Notes: generated by a model from the sequence alone, not told the origin. A stretch of DNA of 37,186 nt from Bacillota bacterium (GCA_012522335.1 JAAYKP010000023.1:1-37186); one strand, 5' to 3'; positions 1-9,182 are shown, numbered from the stretch's first letter. Numbers and translations: made by a program.

Positions 1-537
1 GATACGGCCGGCACACTTATCAGTAATGATATTCATGAGTCTCGTGAAGTCCATTTCCAGAAACCCAGCCGGGTCATTACCGGACTGGCCCATATTCCCG
101 GGCTGGTGCAGGTGTTTGTGGAAATGGCAGCTGATGATGCCGAAACTGAACTGGAACTTTTTGACCGTTTAGCACAGGCACATATTTCCCTTGATATGAT
201 TTCTATCTTCCCGGAGCGTAAAAGCTTCACCATTACTGAAGCTGACCTGGCCAACACAGAAGCTATTCTCAAAAGCCTCGGTTTAGCTTACCGCTTTGTT
301 CCTAACTGCGCCAAAGTAGCTGTGGTGGGCCTGGGTATGCGCAACTTACCCGGAGTAATGGCCAGTGTTGTTAAGGCTTTGAAGGATGCCAATATTAGAA
401 TTTTACAGACAGGTGACTCCAATATCACCATTTCACTGCTGATCAATGAAGCAGATCTTTCGGAAGCACTCTGCACACTGCATGAACATTTTCATCTGGC
501 GGCACCGCCCAGTGAGGATGAAAAGGTTCTGGCTTAA
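1..537 (+). CDS. Aspartate kinase, C-terminal part (partial)
   Basis: This is the 3' end of an aspartate kinase, which phosphorylates aspartate at the head of the lysine, threonine and methionine pathways. The frame is open from base 1, so the gene starts upstream of the window. The visible 178 residues begin DTAGTLIS, matching the linker after the kinase domain. Two ACT regulatory domains follow: about residues 35-100 (VITGLAHIPGLVQVFVEM) and about 105-170 (VAVVGLGMRNLPGVMASVV). In this family the paired ACT domains bind lysine, threonine or diaminopimelate as feedback inhibitors. The dapG-like class is likely, but the allosteric ligand cannot be read from this fragment. A terminator follows directly, so this is the last gene of its operon. 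The GTG at 106 is an internal codon, not the start. Confidence 0.9.
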   Translation, partial: DTAGTLISNDIHESREVHFQKPSRVITGLAHIPGLVQVFVEMAADDAETELELFDRLAQAHISLDMISIFPERKSFTITEADLANTEAILKSLGLAYRFVPNCAKVAVVGLGMRNLPGVMASVVKALKDANIRILQTGDSNITISLLINEADLSEALCTLHEHFHLAAPPSEDEKVLA

Positions 538-574
538 ATTTTTCTCGTGGTTGCTGACAATATAATTCACCCAC

Positions 575-602
575 AATCAGGCTTAACCGCCTGATTTTTT
601 TT
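575..602 (+). terminator. Rho-independent terminator after the aspartate kinase
   Basis: An 8-bp perfect stem (AATCAGGC at 575-582, GCCTGATT at 589-596) with a six-base loop is followed by an uninterrupted T run to 602. It separates the aspartate kinase operon from the 3D-domain gene. Confidence 0.9.
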
Positions 603-731
603 TGCCTGCCGGTTGAAACGCTCTTTAATTATTTGCCTCCTGTCATAGGTATAAAAAATTTTTTCCTGGGAATAATTACCTAGTACAGCCTTTTGCTGTA
701 AAAAAAGGTTTTTAATTAATGAGGTGAAGAG

Positions 732-1712
732 ATGAAGAGCAAGAAAAAGGGCAGGTTGATCATGGTGCCGCTGCTTTTACTGTCCCTGTTCCTGCAGAAC
801 AGCAGTACTGCGGCACAGCAAGATCTAGTGATTGCCGATGCCCCTACTGTTTCGTATGCCCGTGCCCTGCTTCCTACCTATGTCCAGCGGCTGCAGGAGC
901 GGCAGGAGGAGGCAGTTCTCCGGCATACAGTTGCGCGCGGGGAAACACTGACGATGATTGCCAAAAGATATGGCCTCAGCCTGGAGCAGCTGATTAGTGC
1001 CAATAACATTAATAACCCTCATTTGATTTATGCCGGACAAGTCCTGACTGTTGTCAAGGATGATCAGCCCCAAGCTGCTGAGACGCCGCTGAGGCATACT
1101 CTGCAGCGGGGGGAAACGGTCTGGAAGTTGGCCAAACGTTACCATGCTCAGGTAGATGAAATCTTGGCGGTGAATAAGATTACCGATCCTACCAAGCTGG
1201 AGGTGGGTCGAGAGCTAATCATCCCTCAGGGAAGCAAAAGCGGCGGCAGCAGTGGGACCACACGGGTGCTGGCTGCCCGCGGCAGTAATAATACCTCCCG
1301 GGCCGGTGAAAGTGATGCCCGCCGGGTGATCTCAGCTAACGGCCGCAGCATCAGTTATACACGCAGCTATACGGTAACGGCAACGGCCTACTGTGCAGGT
1401 ACGGCCGGAACCGGCTGCCCCATCGACAGTAAAGGGCGCAGCGTCTGTACCGGCAGCTATAATGACGGTCTTACGGCCAGCGGCCGTCGGGCCGTGGCCG
1501 GTGACGGCAGCGAGGCAAATCCTCATCTGGTAGCCGTTGATCCTAAAATTATTCCTTTAGGCAGCCGTCTTTATCTTGACGGTTACGGTTTCGCCATTGC
1601 TGCCGACACGGGCGGCGCCATCAAAGGCAATCGCCTTGATCTTTTGCTGCCCACTCACCAGGCGGCACTTCGCTTTGGCCGCCGGAAACTGCAGCTATAT
1701 TTATTACCCTAG
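732..1712 (+). CDS. Secreted LysM and 3D-domain cell-wall protein
   Basis: This is a 326-residue exported protein, probably a peptidoglycan-active enzyme. An N-terminal signal peptide (positive MKSKKKGR, then a hydrophobic stretch to about residue 27) precedes two LysM peptidoglycan-binding repeats at about 64-108 ([19 protein letters not shown]) and about 120-165 ([16 protein letters not shown]). A Gly/Ser-rich linker leads to a C-terminal 3D domain at about 225-326. That domain keeps the aspartate motifs [11 protein letters not shown] and [15 protein letters not shown]. 3D domains share the double-psi barrel of MltA-type lytic transglycosylases, and the family includes YabE- and YuiC-like wall remodelling proteins. 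GAGGTG at 721-726 sits five bases before the ATG. The gene stands alone, between a terminator upstream and the aroF promoter downstream. The exact cleavage activity is inferred. Confidence 0.9.
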   Translation: MKSKKKGRLIMVPLLLLSLFLQNSSTAAQQDLVIADAPTVSYARALLPTYVQRLQERQEEAVLRHTVARGETLTMIAKRYGLSLEQLISANNINNPHLIYAGQVLTVVKDDQPQAAETPLRHTLQRGETVWKLAKRYHAQVDEILAVNKITDPTKLEVGRELIIPQGSKSGGSSGTTRVLAARGSNNTSRAGESDARRVISANGRSISYTRSYTVTATAYCAGTAGTGCPIDSKGRSVCTGSYNDGLTASGRRAVAGDGSEANPHLVAVDPKIIPLGSRLYLDGYGFAIAADTGGAIKGNRLDLLLPTHQAALRFGRRKLQLYLLP

Positions 1713-1742
1713 CAAAAAATCTGCGCACAGAAAAAAAAAGGC

Positions 1743-1771
1743 TTGACAAGACTGCCAACAAGGGTTAAATT
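1743..1771 (+). promoter_or_regulatory. Sigma-A promoter of the aroF T-box operon
   Basis: A perfect -35 TTGACA (1743-1748) is separated by 17 bases from TAAATT (1766-1771), with TTAAAT one base earlier as an alternative. It lies just upstream of the first conserved T-box element, as expected for a leader transcribed from about 1778. Confidence 0.75.
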
Positions 1772-1784
1772 TAGGAGTAATATC

Positions 1785-2049
1785 AAAAGGCGATGACAGG
1801 GAGATAGTAGGCAGGTTGGCAGGATTGCAGAGAGCCGGTGGCAGCTGTGAACCGGTATCCGCACTTGACTGAAGATACCCCCTTGAGCAGCGAACCGAAA
1901 TTAGAGTAGGCTTCGACGGAGATCCTACCGTTACCTGGGATTAGGCATAACCCGCTGAGGGCGTGCCGAAAATGAGAGGGCTTATTGCTAAGCCAAATTG
2001 GGTGGTACCGCGGATTAATCCGTCCCTTTTTTCAGGGACGGATTTTTTG
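1785..2049 (+). promoter_or_regulatory. T-box riboswitch leader, probably tyrosine-specific
   Basis: This leader reads the charging state of a tRNA and controls aroF-tyrA-aroA by antitermination. Stem I can be followed in the sequence: a K-turn (GATGA near 1793 with TGAG near 1884), an upper helix pairing AGGCAGGT (about 1809-1816) with ACTTGACT (1863-1870), and an apical hairpin ending GTGAACCGGT. The specifier-loop strand after GAA (1871-1873) reads GATAC, so UAC (Tyr), AUA (Ile) or GAU (Asp) could be the specifier. The conserved T-box AATTGGGTGGTACCGCGG (1996-2013) contains TGGT. That base pairs with a tRNA whose discriminator base is A, which fits tRNA-Tyr and excludes tRNA-Asp (discriminator G). 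UAC also fits an aromatic operon. The amino-acid assignment is inferred; the class is certain. Confidence 0.93.
2017..2049 (+). terminator. T-box intrinsic terminator
   Basis: An 11-bp stem pairs 2017-2027 (AATCCGTCCCT) with 2034-2044 and is followed by T's to 2049. It starts only a few bases after the T-box motif, whose bases would instead form the antiterminator when an uncharged tRNA is bound. Confidence 0.92.
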
Positions 2050-2131
2050 TTATCTTAATCCCTGTCTCAGTAGTACGGTATGACGGTAAAAAGCACAAAA
2101 TAATTAACAAAACTAAGGAGGATCAGAAACT

Positions 2132-3160
2132 GTGGTAATTGTGATGCAGCCGGGTGTCAAGGCGGAACAAATTCAACAGATAGCAGCACGGTTAGAAGAG
2201 GTAGGTTTGGGGGTGCATTTGTCAGAGGGCAAATTCCGCACCATTATCGGTGCCATCGGTGATGAAAAACTGGTGCGGCAGATGAGTTTGGAAGCACTGC
2301 CTTTTGTGGAGAAAGTGCTGCCCATCACACAACCGTTTAAGCTGGTGAGCCGCGAATTTCAACAGGAGAATTCTGTTTTTAAAGTGGGCGACTGCACCAT
2401 CGGTGACAAACAGGTAGTGCTGATGGCCGGTCCCTGTGCGGTGGAAAGTGAGGAACAGCTGCTGCAAGCAGCAGCAGGAGTCAAAGCGGCCGGAGCCCAA
2501 ATTTTACGGGGCGGGGCCTTTAAACCGCGCACTTCACCTTACGCCTTTCAAGGTTTAGAGGAAAAGGGGCTCGAGCTGCTGGCAAAAGTCCGGGAAAAAA
2601 CCGGGCTGCCCATAGTGACGGAAGTTATGGATCAGCATACGGTGGGCTTAGTGGCAGAATATGCCGATATTCTGCAGGTAGGGGCGCGCAATATGCAGAA
2701 CTTTCATTTGCTGCGCGAATTAGGCAAGCTGGAGAAACCAATTCTTTTAAAAAGGGGTATGTCAGCCACCATTGAGGAATGGTTGATGGCGGCCGAATAT
2801 ATTGTCTCCAGCGGCAATCCGCAGGTTATTCTCTGCGAGCGGGGCATTCGTACTTTTGAATCATCTACCCGCAATACTTTAGATTTAAGCGCTGTGCCGG
2901 TGGTGAAACATTTGTCTCACCTGCCGGTGATTGTTGATCCCAGTCACGGAACGGGCAGCTGGCGCTGGGTACCCAGTATGAGCCGGGCAGCCGTTGCTGC
3001 CGGTGCTGACGGGGTGATGATAGAAGTGCATCCGCAGCCGGCGCAGGCCCTCTGTGACGGTGCGCAGTCCTTAACCATTGACAAGTTTACGGCCTTAGTC
3101 ACAGAATTGAGACAAGTGGCTGCTGTTTTTGGTAAGTATATTACAGAGGAGCAGGCATGA
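2132..3160 (+). CDS. aroF: 3-deoxy-7-phosphoheptulonate (DAHP) synthase
   Basis: This enzyme condenses phosphoenolpyruvate and erythrose 4-phosphate to DAHP, the first step of the shikimate pathway. Residues 1-70 form the N-terminal ferredoxin-like regulatory domain of the AroF/AroG(beta) type ([17 protein letters not shown]). The catalytic barrel follows, with GPCAVES at 100-106, [16 protein letters not shown], and a late VDPSHGTG motif. The length of 342 residues is normal for this two-domain form. The start is GTG, nine bases after AAGGAGGA (2115-2122); the in-frame ATG at 2144 would cut into the conserved N-terminus. It is the first gene after the T-box, so its transcription should follow the tRNA signal. 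It overlaps tyrA by ATGA. Confidence 0.97.
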   Translation: MVIVMQPGVKAEQIQQIAARLEEVGLGVHLSEGKFRTIIGAIGDEKLVRQMSLEALPFVEKVLPITQPFKLVSREFQQENSVFKVGDCTIGDKQVVLMAGPCAVESEEQLLQAAAGVKAAGAQILRGGAFKPRTSPYAFQGLEEKGLELLAKVREKTGLPIVTEVMDQHTVGLVAEYADILQVGARNMQNFHLLRELGKLEKPILLKRGMSATIEEWLMAAEYIVSSGNPQVILCERGIRTFESSTRNTLDLSAVPVVKHLSHLPVIVDPSHGTGSWRWVPSMSRAAVAAGADGVMIEVHPQPAQALCDGAQSLTIDKFTALVTELRQVAAVFGKYITEEQA

Positions 3161-4257
3161 TGTTCCCTCTGCGGCGGGTAGCCATTCTTGGTGTCGGTAT
3201 GATGGGCGGTTCACTGGGCAAAGCACTGCTGAAAAGAGATTTGGCAGTGGAGGTTATTGGCTATGACGCAGATCCTGCCGCCGTCCAACTGGCGCGGCAG
3301 GTAGGCGCCGTAACCCATGCTGCCGCTACGGCAGCAGAGGCTGTGGCGGCAGCAGAATTAGTAGTCCTGGCAGTACCGGTGCAGGCAGCCTGCCGGCTGC
3401 TGCGGGAAATGGCGCCCTATCTCAGTCCGGGCTGCCTCGTTACAGATCTGTGCAGTACTAAAGCTGCCGTAACAAAAGCAGCAGAGGAGGCCCTGCCGGC
3501 GGCCGCAGCCTTTGTCGGTGGTCATCCCATGGCAGGTTCAGAGAAAACAGGCGTTTTGGCTGCTGAAGCCGATCTTTTTGAGAATGCCATTTATATCTTA
3601 ACCGGTACAGCCTCAGCAGAGCTGACGGCAATGCAGGATTTAGTCTGGCGGCTGGGCGGCCTGCCGGTAGTCATGACACCGGAGCAGCATGACCGGCAGG
3701 TGGCGGCTATTTCCCATCTGCCCCACCTGACGGCAGCAGTTTTGGTACAGACTGTGGCCGGTCTCGGTGAAACGGCGGAGTTATTAAGCCTGGCCGGCGG
3801 CGGTTTCCGGGACAGCACGCGTATAGCGCTGGGCTGCCCCCGGATGTGGAAAGACATCTGTTTGTCTAACCGGGATAATCTGCTGACAATGCTGGATATG
3901 TTTGCCGACCGGCTGAGTGAGGTGCGGCAGTTGGTGGCTCAGGCTGATGCCGCGGGGTTGCTGGCTTACTTTGCGGCCGCGCGTGAGGTGCGGCAGCAGG
4001 TGCCGCTGCGCGGTAAAGGTCTGCTGCCGCTGCTATATAATTTATTTGTCTTTGTCCCTGATCGCCCCGGGCTGATTGGGGAAGTTACCGGTTTACTAGG
4101 TGAGGGCGGTATTAATATTGCAGAAATTGAACTGCTCCGGGTGCGCGAAAAGACCGGCGGACCGCTGCGGCTGGGTTTTGTAACGGCCGCGGCAAGGGAT
4201 GCGGCCGCTGAAATTTTACAGACCGCCGGTCTGCGCGTGGAGCGGCAGGAGGAATAA
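3157..4257 (+). CDS. tyrA: Prephenate dehydrogenase with C-terminal ACT domain
   Basis: This enzyme oxidatively decarboxylates prephenate to 4-hydroxyphenylpyruvate, the committed step to tyrosine. The NAD-binding Rossmann loop [10 protein letters not shown] is at residues 12-21. The substrate-site motif [11 protein letters not shown] lies near 122-132 and HLPHLTAA in the middle. After about residue 290 an ACT domain follows ([20 protein letters not shown]), the usual site of feedback control by tyrosine. The length is 366 residues. The start ATG overlaps the aroF stop codon (ATGA), so the two are probably translationally coupled. A tyrosine-specific branch enzyme directly behind aroF supports a Tyr reading of the T-box. 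Confidence 0.96.
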   Translation: MMFPLRRVAILGVGMMGGSLGKALLKRDLAVEVIGYDADPAAVQLARQVGAVTHAAATAAEAVAAAELVVLAVPVQAACRLLREMAPYLSPGCLVTDLCSTKAAVTKAAEEALPAAAAFVGGHPMAGSEKTGVLAAEADLFENAIYILTGTASAELTAMQDLVWRLGGLPVVMTPEQHDRQVAAISHLPHLTAAVLVQTVAGLGETAELLSLAGGGFRDSTRIALGCPRMWKDICLSNRDNLLTMLDMFADRLSEVRQLVAQADAAGLLAYFAAAREVRQQVPLRGKGLLPLLYNLFVFVPDRPGLIGEVTGLLGEGGINIAEIELLRVREKTGGPLRLGFVTAAARDAAAEILQTAGLRVERQEE

Positions 4258-4259
4258 GG

Positions 4260-5546
4260 ATGCAGGTAACGATTTCCGCTCAGGGACCTCTGCAGGGGAC
4301 AGTGCAGGTACCGGGAGATAAATCTATTTCTCACCGGGCGGCCATTTTAGGGGCTTTGGCAGAGGGAGAAACTACCATTGAAGGTTTTTTACCGGGTGAT
4401 GATTGCCTGGCGACAGTGACTTGTCTGCGCCAATTAGGTGTACCCATAATTGTAGACGGGCAGACGGTACAGATCCAGGGGGTAGGCTTAACAGGCCTGC
4501 GGGAGCCGGAAGATGTCTTAAACTGCGGCAATTCAGGTACCACCGCCCGCTTACTGCTAGGGGTGCTGGCGGCGCAGCCTTTTTCAGCCGTGCTGACGGG
4601 TGATGCTTCTTTACGGCAGCGTCCCATGGGCCGGGTAACTGAACCGCTGCGTTCCTTCGGTGCCCATATTGTCGGACGGCAGCAGGGACAGCTGCTGCCT
4701 TTAACCTGCCTGCCGGGAAAAATCCGGGGCGGCTGCTACCGCAGCCCTGTAGCCAGTGCGCAGGTTAAATCGGCACTGCTGCTGGCCGGCTTGTTCAGCA
4801 GCGGTATGACGCAGGTCAGTGAGCCCTATTTAAGTCGTGACCATACGGAGCGCCTGCTGGCCTGTTTAGGCGCTGACATCAGTGTGCAGGGTACAACTGT
4901 TACGCTGCAGGGATCGGCCCGGCTGAGAGGCCGTCTGCTGCAGGTGCCGGGCGATCTTTCGGCGGCCGCCTATTTTCTGGTGGCGGCCAGTATAGTCCCC
5001 GGTTCCGAGTTACTGCTGCCTAATGTGGGCATTAACCCGTCCCGTACCGGCCTGCTTACAGTTTTACAGGCCATGGGGGGAAAGCTGCAGCTGCTTAACC
5101 GGCGGGAGATCAACGGTGAACCAAGGGCCGATCTCCTGGTCAGAAGCGCTCCCTTACGCGGGGTGGAAATCAGCGGGGCCCTGATTCCCAAGCTGATAGA
5201 TGAGCTGCCTGTGTTGGCTGCCGCCGCCTTGTTTGCCGGCGGAAAAACAATTATTAGAGATGCGCAGGAGCTGCGCGTCAAAGAAACAGACCGCCTGGCG
5301 GCGGTGGCGGAGGAGTTTAGTAAACTGGGGGCAGTGATTACGCCTACCGCCGATGGTCTGATCATAGACGGGCCCCAGCAGCTGCAGGGCGGCACTGTAG
5401 ACAGCCGGGGAGATCACCGTATGGCCATGTCGCTGGCCGTAGCCGCTTTACGGGCAGCAGCGCCGGTTACGATCACGGGTGCTGAAGCGGTGGCTATTTC
5501 TTACCCCCACTTTTGGGAGACACTGCAAAGCTTACAAAGATCTTAA
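4260..5546 (+). CDS. aroA: 3-phosphoshikimate 1-carboxyvinyltransferase (EPSP synthase)
   Basis: This enzyme joins phosphoenolpyruvate to shikimate 3-phosphate, the sixth shikimate step. Motifs appear in family order: PGDKSISHRAAILGALAEG at the N-terminus, NCGNSGTTARLLLGVLA, TGDASLRQRPMGRV, SRDHTERLL, GDLSAAAYFLVAA, ELRVKETDRLAA, and DSRGDHRMAMSLAVAAL near the C-terminus. The 428 residues are a full-length two-domain enzyme. AGGAGG at 4247-4252 stands seven bases before the ATG, and only two bases separate it from the tyrA stop. The glycine-containing motif before the SGTTARL helix is intact. A 95-base gap without a clear terminator follows before bshC, so the transcript may continue. Confidence 0.97.
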   Translation: MQVTISAQGPLQGTVQVPGDKSISHRAAILGALAEGETTIEGFLPGDDCLATVTCLRQLGVPIIVDGQTVQIQGVGLTGLREPEDVLNCGNSGTTARLLLGVLAAQPFSAVLTGDASLRQRPMGRVTEPLRSFGAHIVGRQQGQLLPLTCLPGKIRGGCYRSPVASAQVKSALLLAGLFSSGMTQVSEPYLSRDHTERLLACLGADISVQGTTVTLQGSARLRGRLLQVPGDLSAAAYFLVAASIVPGSELLLPNVGINPSRTGLLTVLQAMGGKLQLLNRREINGEPRADLLVRSAPLRGVEISGALIPKLIDELPVLAAAALFAGGKTIIRDAQELRVKETDRLAAVAEEFSKLGAVITPTADGLIIDGPQQLQGGTVDSRGDHRMAMSLAVAALRAAAPVTITGAEAVAISYPHFWETLQSLQRS

Positions 5547-5641
5547 CAAGCGGTTAACAACAAGGTCGGGAAAGGGAAAAAGCTTTTTTTGTGGAATATT
5601 GCAGAAGAATAATCTACAAAAAATAGTGATAGGAGCTGCCG

Positions 5642-7261
5642 ATGATAAAACGCATCGATACATTCATCCCAGCAGGGATTTATCATGATTATCTGCAGGG
5701 TTTACCGCAGGCAACAAAGTTTTTGGGACGTCATTACAGTGAGACGGCAGTTTTTGCCGATACTGCAGACCGGGTTAGTAATACCTGCCGGACAGACCGC
5801 GCTGAACTTGTGTCCTTATTGTTAACGTATAATCGCCGTGTCGGCTGCGGCGCAGCCACCGAGGCACAGCTGCAGAAGCTGACAGATCCCCGCGCTGTAG
5901 TAGTTGCCGGCGGGCAGCAGGCCGGGTTATTAACGGGGCCGCTGTACACCGTTTATAAAGCTCTGGCTGCCGTAAAACTGGCGGCACAGCTGGAAACTGC
6001 CTTGGCACGACCTGTGGTGCCCTTGTTTTGGCTTGCCAGTGAAGACCATGATTTTGCCGAGGCTAATCACTGCTATCTGCAGAACCGCCGGCAGCAGCTG
6101 CAGAAGCTGGAGCTGCTGCTTACCCATCACGGGGAGCCGCTGGGACGTTTAGAATTCACGGCAGCGGCGAAAGAGACTGTGCTCCGGGAGTTGGCGGAAA
6201 TTTTACCGGACAGCGAATTTACACCGGAGCTGCTGGCATGGTTAACTGCAGCCTGCCGGCAGTCAGCTACCCCGGTGGAGTGGTGTGCCCGGATTTTAAG
6301 CAAACTTTTTCATGAGAGCGGTTTAGTCTTATTTGACCCATTGCTGCCGGAAGCACGACAGCTGGCAGCTCCGGTGTTAGTAAAAGCAGTGGAGCTGCGG
6401 CCGGAAATTGAAACAGCATTGGCCCGGCGGGAAGCCGCGCTGCTGGAGGCAGGTTATCAGCTGCAGGTGCAGCGGGCACCGGACAGTACACTTTTAATGA
6501 GTATGGACGGCCGGCGGACGGCCCTTTTTTACCGGCATAGTCAATACAGCAGCCGGGACGGCAGTTTAACCTGGACGGAAGCAGAATTGTCAGCTTTAGC
6601 CGCACAGAAGCCGCAGCAGGTAAGTGCCAATGTACTGCTGCGGCCGGTGGTGCAGGATGCAATTTTCCCCACAGTGGCTATGGTGCTGGGACCGGGGGAA
6701 ACAGCCTATTATGCACAGGCGCTGGCACTATACCCGCTTTTTGGGCTGCAGCCGCCGTGCCTGGTACCCCGACCGAGCCTGACTATCCTGGAGCCGCGTC
6801 TCAGCCGCTACCTTGCCCGCTATCAAATTGATGAGACGGCCTTTCTGGCGGATCCTGAGGGCCAGCTGCAGCAGGTGCTGCAGGCCAACAGTGTGGTTGA
6901 TGTAGAAGCTGTATTTGCCACCTTGAGAGAAGGGCTGGCAGCAGCTTATGAGCAGGCAAAAAGCGACCTGCAGCAGCTCAATCCCCAGCTGGGTCAATTA
7001 GCGGAGAAAAATCTGCAGCATGTTTATCAGCAGGCAGCCTATTTGGAAAAGAAGGCACAGGCGGAACAAAAACAGCAGCAGCATGTTACTATCCGCCATT
7101 TGACGGCGCTGCGGGAAGCGCTGCGCCCGCTGGATAAACCGCAGGAGAGAGTGTTTAATCTTGTGCAGTACCTGGCAAAGTACGGGCCGGACTGGTGGCG
7201 GCAGTTGCAGCGGGAGTTCCCTCTCCAGCCCGGTCACTACCTCTATCAGTACCAGCAGTAA
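5642..7261 (+). CDS. bshC: Putative cysteine ligase BshC of bacillithiol synthesis
   Basis: BshC is the enzyme assigned to adding cysteine to glucosaminyl-malate, the last step of bacillithiol synthesis. The 539 residues match the family length. Family-like features are the N-terminal segment FIPAGIYHDYLQGLPQATKFLGRHY, the nucleotide-fold motif VVAGGQQAGLLTGPLYTVYKALAAVKLA at about 86-114, and PLFWLASEDHDFAEANHC at about 126-144. A long Gln/Glu/Lys-rich region at about 430-490 is predicted to form the coiled coil seen in BshC. The ATG at 5642 follows AGGAGC (5631-5636). bshB and bshA follow directly, so all three pathway genes sit together, which strengthens the call. The order runs from the last to the first biosynthetic step. 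Confidence 0.93.
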   Translation: MIKRIDTFIPAGIYHDYLQGLPQATKFLGRHYSETAVFADTADRVSNTCRTDRAELVSLLLTYNRRVGCGAATEAQLQKLTDPRAVVVAGGQQAGLLTGPLYTVYKALAAVKLAAQLETALARPVVPLFWLASEDHDFAEANHCYLQNRRQQLQKLELLLTHHGEPLGRLEFTAAAKETVLRELAEILPDSEFTPELLAWLTAACRQSATPVEWCARILSKLFHESGLVLFDPLLPEARQLAAPVLVKAVELRPEIETALARREAALLEAGYQLQVQRAPDSTLLMSMDGRRTALFYRHSQYSSRDGSLTWTEAELSALAAQKPQQVSANVLLRPVVQDAIFPTVAMVLGPGETAYYAQALALYPLFGLQPPCLVPRPSLTILEPRLSRYLARYQIDETAFLADPEGQLQQVLQANSVVDVEAVFATLREGLAAAYEQAKSDLQQLNPQLGQLAEKNLQHVYQQAAYLEKKAQAEQKQQQHVTIRHLTALREALRPLDKPQERVFNLVQYLAKYGPDWWRQLQREFPLQPGHYLYQYQQ

Positions 7262-7296
7262 TTAACAACTATTAACTGGAGAAAGAAGGCGAGAAA

Positions 7297-8031
7297 ATGC
7301 AGCTTGATATTTTAGCCTTTGGTCCCCATCCTGATGATGTGGAGATTGGTATTGGCGGTACACTGATCAAACATGTGGAGATGGGCTATAAAGTCGGTAT
7401 AGTCGATTTAACGGCCGGCGAAAGCGGTACCAACGGCACGCCGGAGATTCGCCGGCAGGAGGCACTGCGGGCCGCCGAAATTATGGGGGTGGCGGTACGT
7501 GACTGCCTGCAGCTGCCGGACGCCCGGCTGGCGGTAAGTGAAGAAATGCTGCGGCCCATCATTGAGATTATTCGCCGTTATCGGCCGAAAGTTGTGCTGG
7601 GACCGTACAGCAAAGATCGTCACCCGGACCATGTGCGCGCACACCAGTTGGTGCGTGAAGCCGCCCATTTAGCCGGATTATGGAAGTATCCGGCTGCCGG
7701 TGAAGCCCATCGTCCCCCGGTAGTTTTGCAGTATTTCCTTGGCGGGACTGCTGAACCTTCCCTGGTCGTGGACATCTCCCCATATCATGAACGCAAAATG
7801 GCGGCCATTTGTGCTCATGCCAGCCAGTTTGGCATCCGTGCAGGAAGAGATATCCAGACCTATGTTAACGACCCTGACTTTTTACGCAGTCTGCGGGTAC
7901 GCGATCAGTATATGGGGTCACTGATTCAGGTCGCCTATGGCGAAGGAATTGTGATGGATGAGCAGGCCGCCATTGATGATTTGATGACTTTACGGGGTCG
8001 TGTGCGTCATACCAGACGCCGGGAGCAGTAG
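7297..8031 (+). CDS. bshB1: N-acetylglucosaminyl-malate deacetylase (bacillithiol synthesis)
   Basis: This zinc-dependent LmbE/PIG-L family enzyme removes the acetyl group from GlcNAc-malate to give GlcN-malate. The metal-binding motif PHPDD is at residues 10-14 (His11 and Asp14 as ligands). The second cluster DRHPDHVRAH lies at 107-116 and contains the third ligand, His112. The length, 244 residues, fits BshB1. Its position between bshC and bshA separates it from LmbE relatives of other pathways. It starts 35 bases after bshC, with a GGAG/GGCGAG-rich ribosome site, and ends three bases before bshA. Confidence 0.93.
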   Translation: MQLDILAFGPHPDDVEIGIGGTLIKHVEMGYKVGIVDLTAGESGTNGTPEIRRQEALRAAEIMGVAVRDCLQLPDARLAVSEEMLRPIIEIIRRYRPKVVLGPYSKDRHPDHVRAHQLVREAAHLAGLWKYPAAGEAHRPPVVLQYFLGGTAEPSLVVDISPYHERKMAAICAHASQFGIRAGRDIQTYVNDPDFLRSLRVRDQYMGSLIQVAYGEGIVMDEQAAIDDLMTLRGRVRHTRRREQ

Positions 8032-8034
8032 CAG

Positions 8035-9156
8035 ATGAAAATTGGCATGATTTGTTATCCGAGCCACGGCGGCAGCGGCGTAGTAGCAACGGAACTGGGG
8101 AAGGAACTGGCTAAACGGGGCCATGTGGTGCACTTTATTTCCTATCAGCTCCCTTTTCGTTTAAACAGCTTTCACCAAAATGTTTTTTATCATGAAGTAG
8201 CCATGCTCTCTTATCCGCTTTTTAAATATCCCCCCTATACACTGGCTTTGGTTAATACCATTGCCGAACTGGCGGAACGCGAGCAGCTGGATATTCTGCA
8301 TGCCCATTATGCCATTCCCCATTCTTTCTGTGCCCACCTGGCGCGGGAAGTATTAGCCGGTCGGGAGGTGCGGGTCGTCACCACACTGCACGGTACAGAT
8401 ATAACATTGGTAGGCAGTGATCCGTCTTTTAAGCGCATCACCCGCTACAGCATTGATAAAAGTGACGGTGTAACCGCCGTATCGCAAAGTTTGCGTGCGG
8501 AAACAGAGCAGACTTTTGCTCCCCGGCAGGAAATCCGCACCATTTATAATTTTATTAATACGAAAAATGTTTACCGGCTGCCGGATGCCCGCCGCGTGGT
8601 GGGCTGCCCCGAGCAGAATTGTAAAGTTTTAGTACATATTTCTAATTTCCGTCCGGTGAAAAGACTGCATGATGTGGTGCAAATCTTTGCCCGTGTACGC
8701 CGCGCCATGCCGGCCCGTTTATTGTTGGTGGGCGATGGGGTGGAGCGGCGTTCAACACAAGCTTTAGTCGATAAACTGGGCCTGCAGCAGGATGTATGTT
8801 TTTTAGGCACACAGGATAATGTGATCCCCATTTTATCAGCGGCAGATCTATTTTTGCTGCCCTCGGAAAAGGAAAGTTTCGGCTTAGGCGCCCTGGAAGC
8901 CATGGCCTGTGGGGTGCCGGTGATCGCCAGCAGCGCAGGCGGTATCCCGGAGGTAGTGGTGCACGGCGAGACCGGTTACCTGGCAGCAGTCGGTGACGTG
9001 GAAGCAATGTCTGCTTATGCTGTTAATTTATTAAAGGATGAGGAGAAACTGCAGCAGCTGCGCACAGCTGCGCGGCGCCGCGTGGAAGATTTTTTTGACA
9101 GTGAGTTAATTGTGCCGCAGTATGAGGCCTTTTACCGCGAGCTGAGAGAAAGATAA
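8035..9156 (+). CDS. bshA: L-malate N-acetylglucosaminyltransferase (bacillithiol synthesis)
   Basis: BshA is a GT4-family (GT-B fold) glycosyltransferase that joins UDP-GlcNAc and L-malate, the first step to bacillithiol. The N-terminus MKIGMICYPSHGGSGVVATE and the following HFISYQLPFRL are typical of this subgroup. LHGTDITLVGSD and SNFRPVKR appear at the expected places. The sugar-nucleotide site is PSEKESFGLGALEAMACGVP near residues 279-298. The length, 373 residues, is normal. Only three bases separate it from bshB1. With bshC and bshB1 it completes the pathway from UDP-GlcNAc, malate and cysteine. Confidence 0.95.
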   Translation: MKIGMICYPSHGGSGVVATELGKELAKRGHVVHFISYQLPFRLNSFHQNVFYHEVAMLSYPLFKYPPYTLALVNTIAELAEREQLDILHAHYAIPHSFCAHLAREVLAGREVRVVTTLHGTDITLVGSDPSFKRITRYSIDKSDGVTAVSQSLRAETEQTFAPRQEIRTIYNFINTKNVYRLPDARRVVGCPEQNCKVLVHISNFRPVKRLHDVVQIFARVRRAMPARLLLVGDGVERRSTQALVDKLGLQQDVCFLGTQDNVIPILSAADLFLLPSEKESFGLGALEAMACGVPVIASSAGGIPEVVVHGETGYLAAVGDVEAMSAYAVNLLKDEEKLQQLRTAARRRVEDFFDSELIVPQYEAFYRELRER

Positions 9157-9182
9157 GGAAAAAGTGTGGTGGGAAGGAGAAA

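Noticed and set aside
684-700. TACAGC/GCTGTA hairpin before the LysM/3D gene as a terminator
   Set aside because: It is followed by A's rather than T's on the + strand and has no T run on the - strand.
1874-1876. GAT (Asp) as T-box specifier
   Set aside because: The TGGT of the antiterminator needs a discriminator A, while tRNA-Asp carries G; an Asp response also makes no sense for this operon.
5577-5590. AAAAAGC followed by TTTTTTT as a terminator after aroA
   Set aside because: The palindrome has no loop and almost no G-C pairs, so it would not form a stable hairpin.
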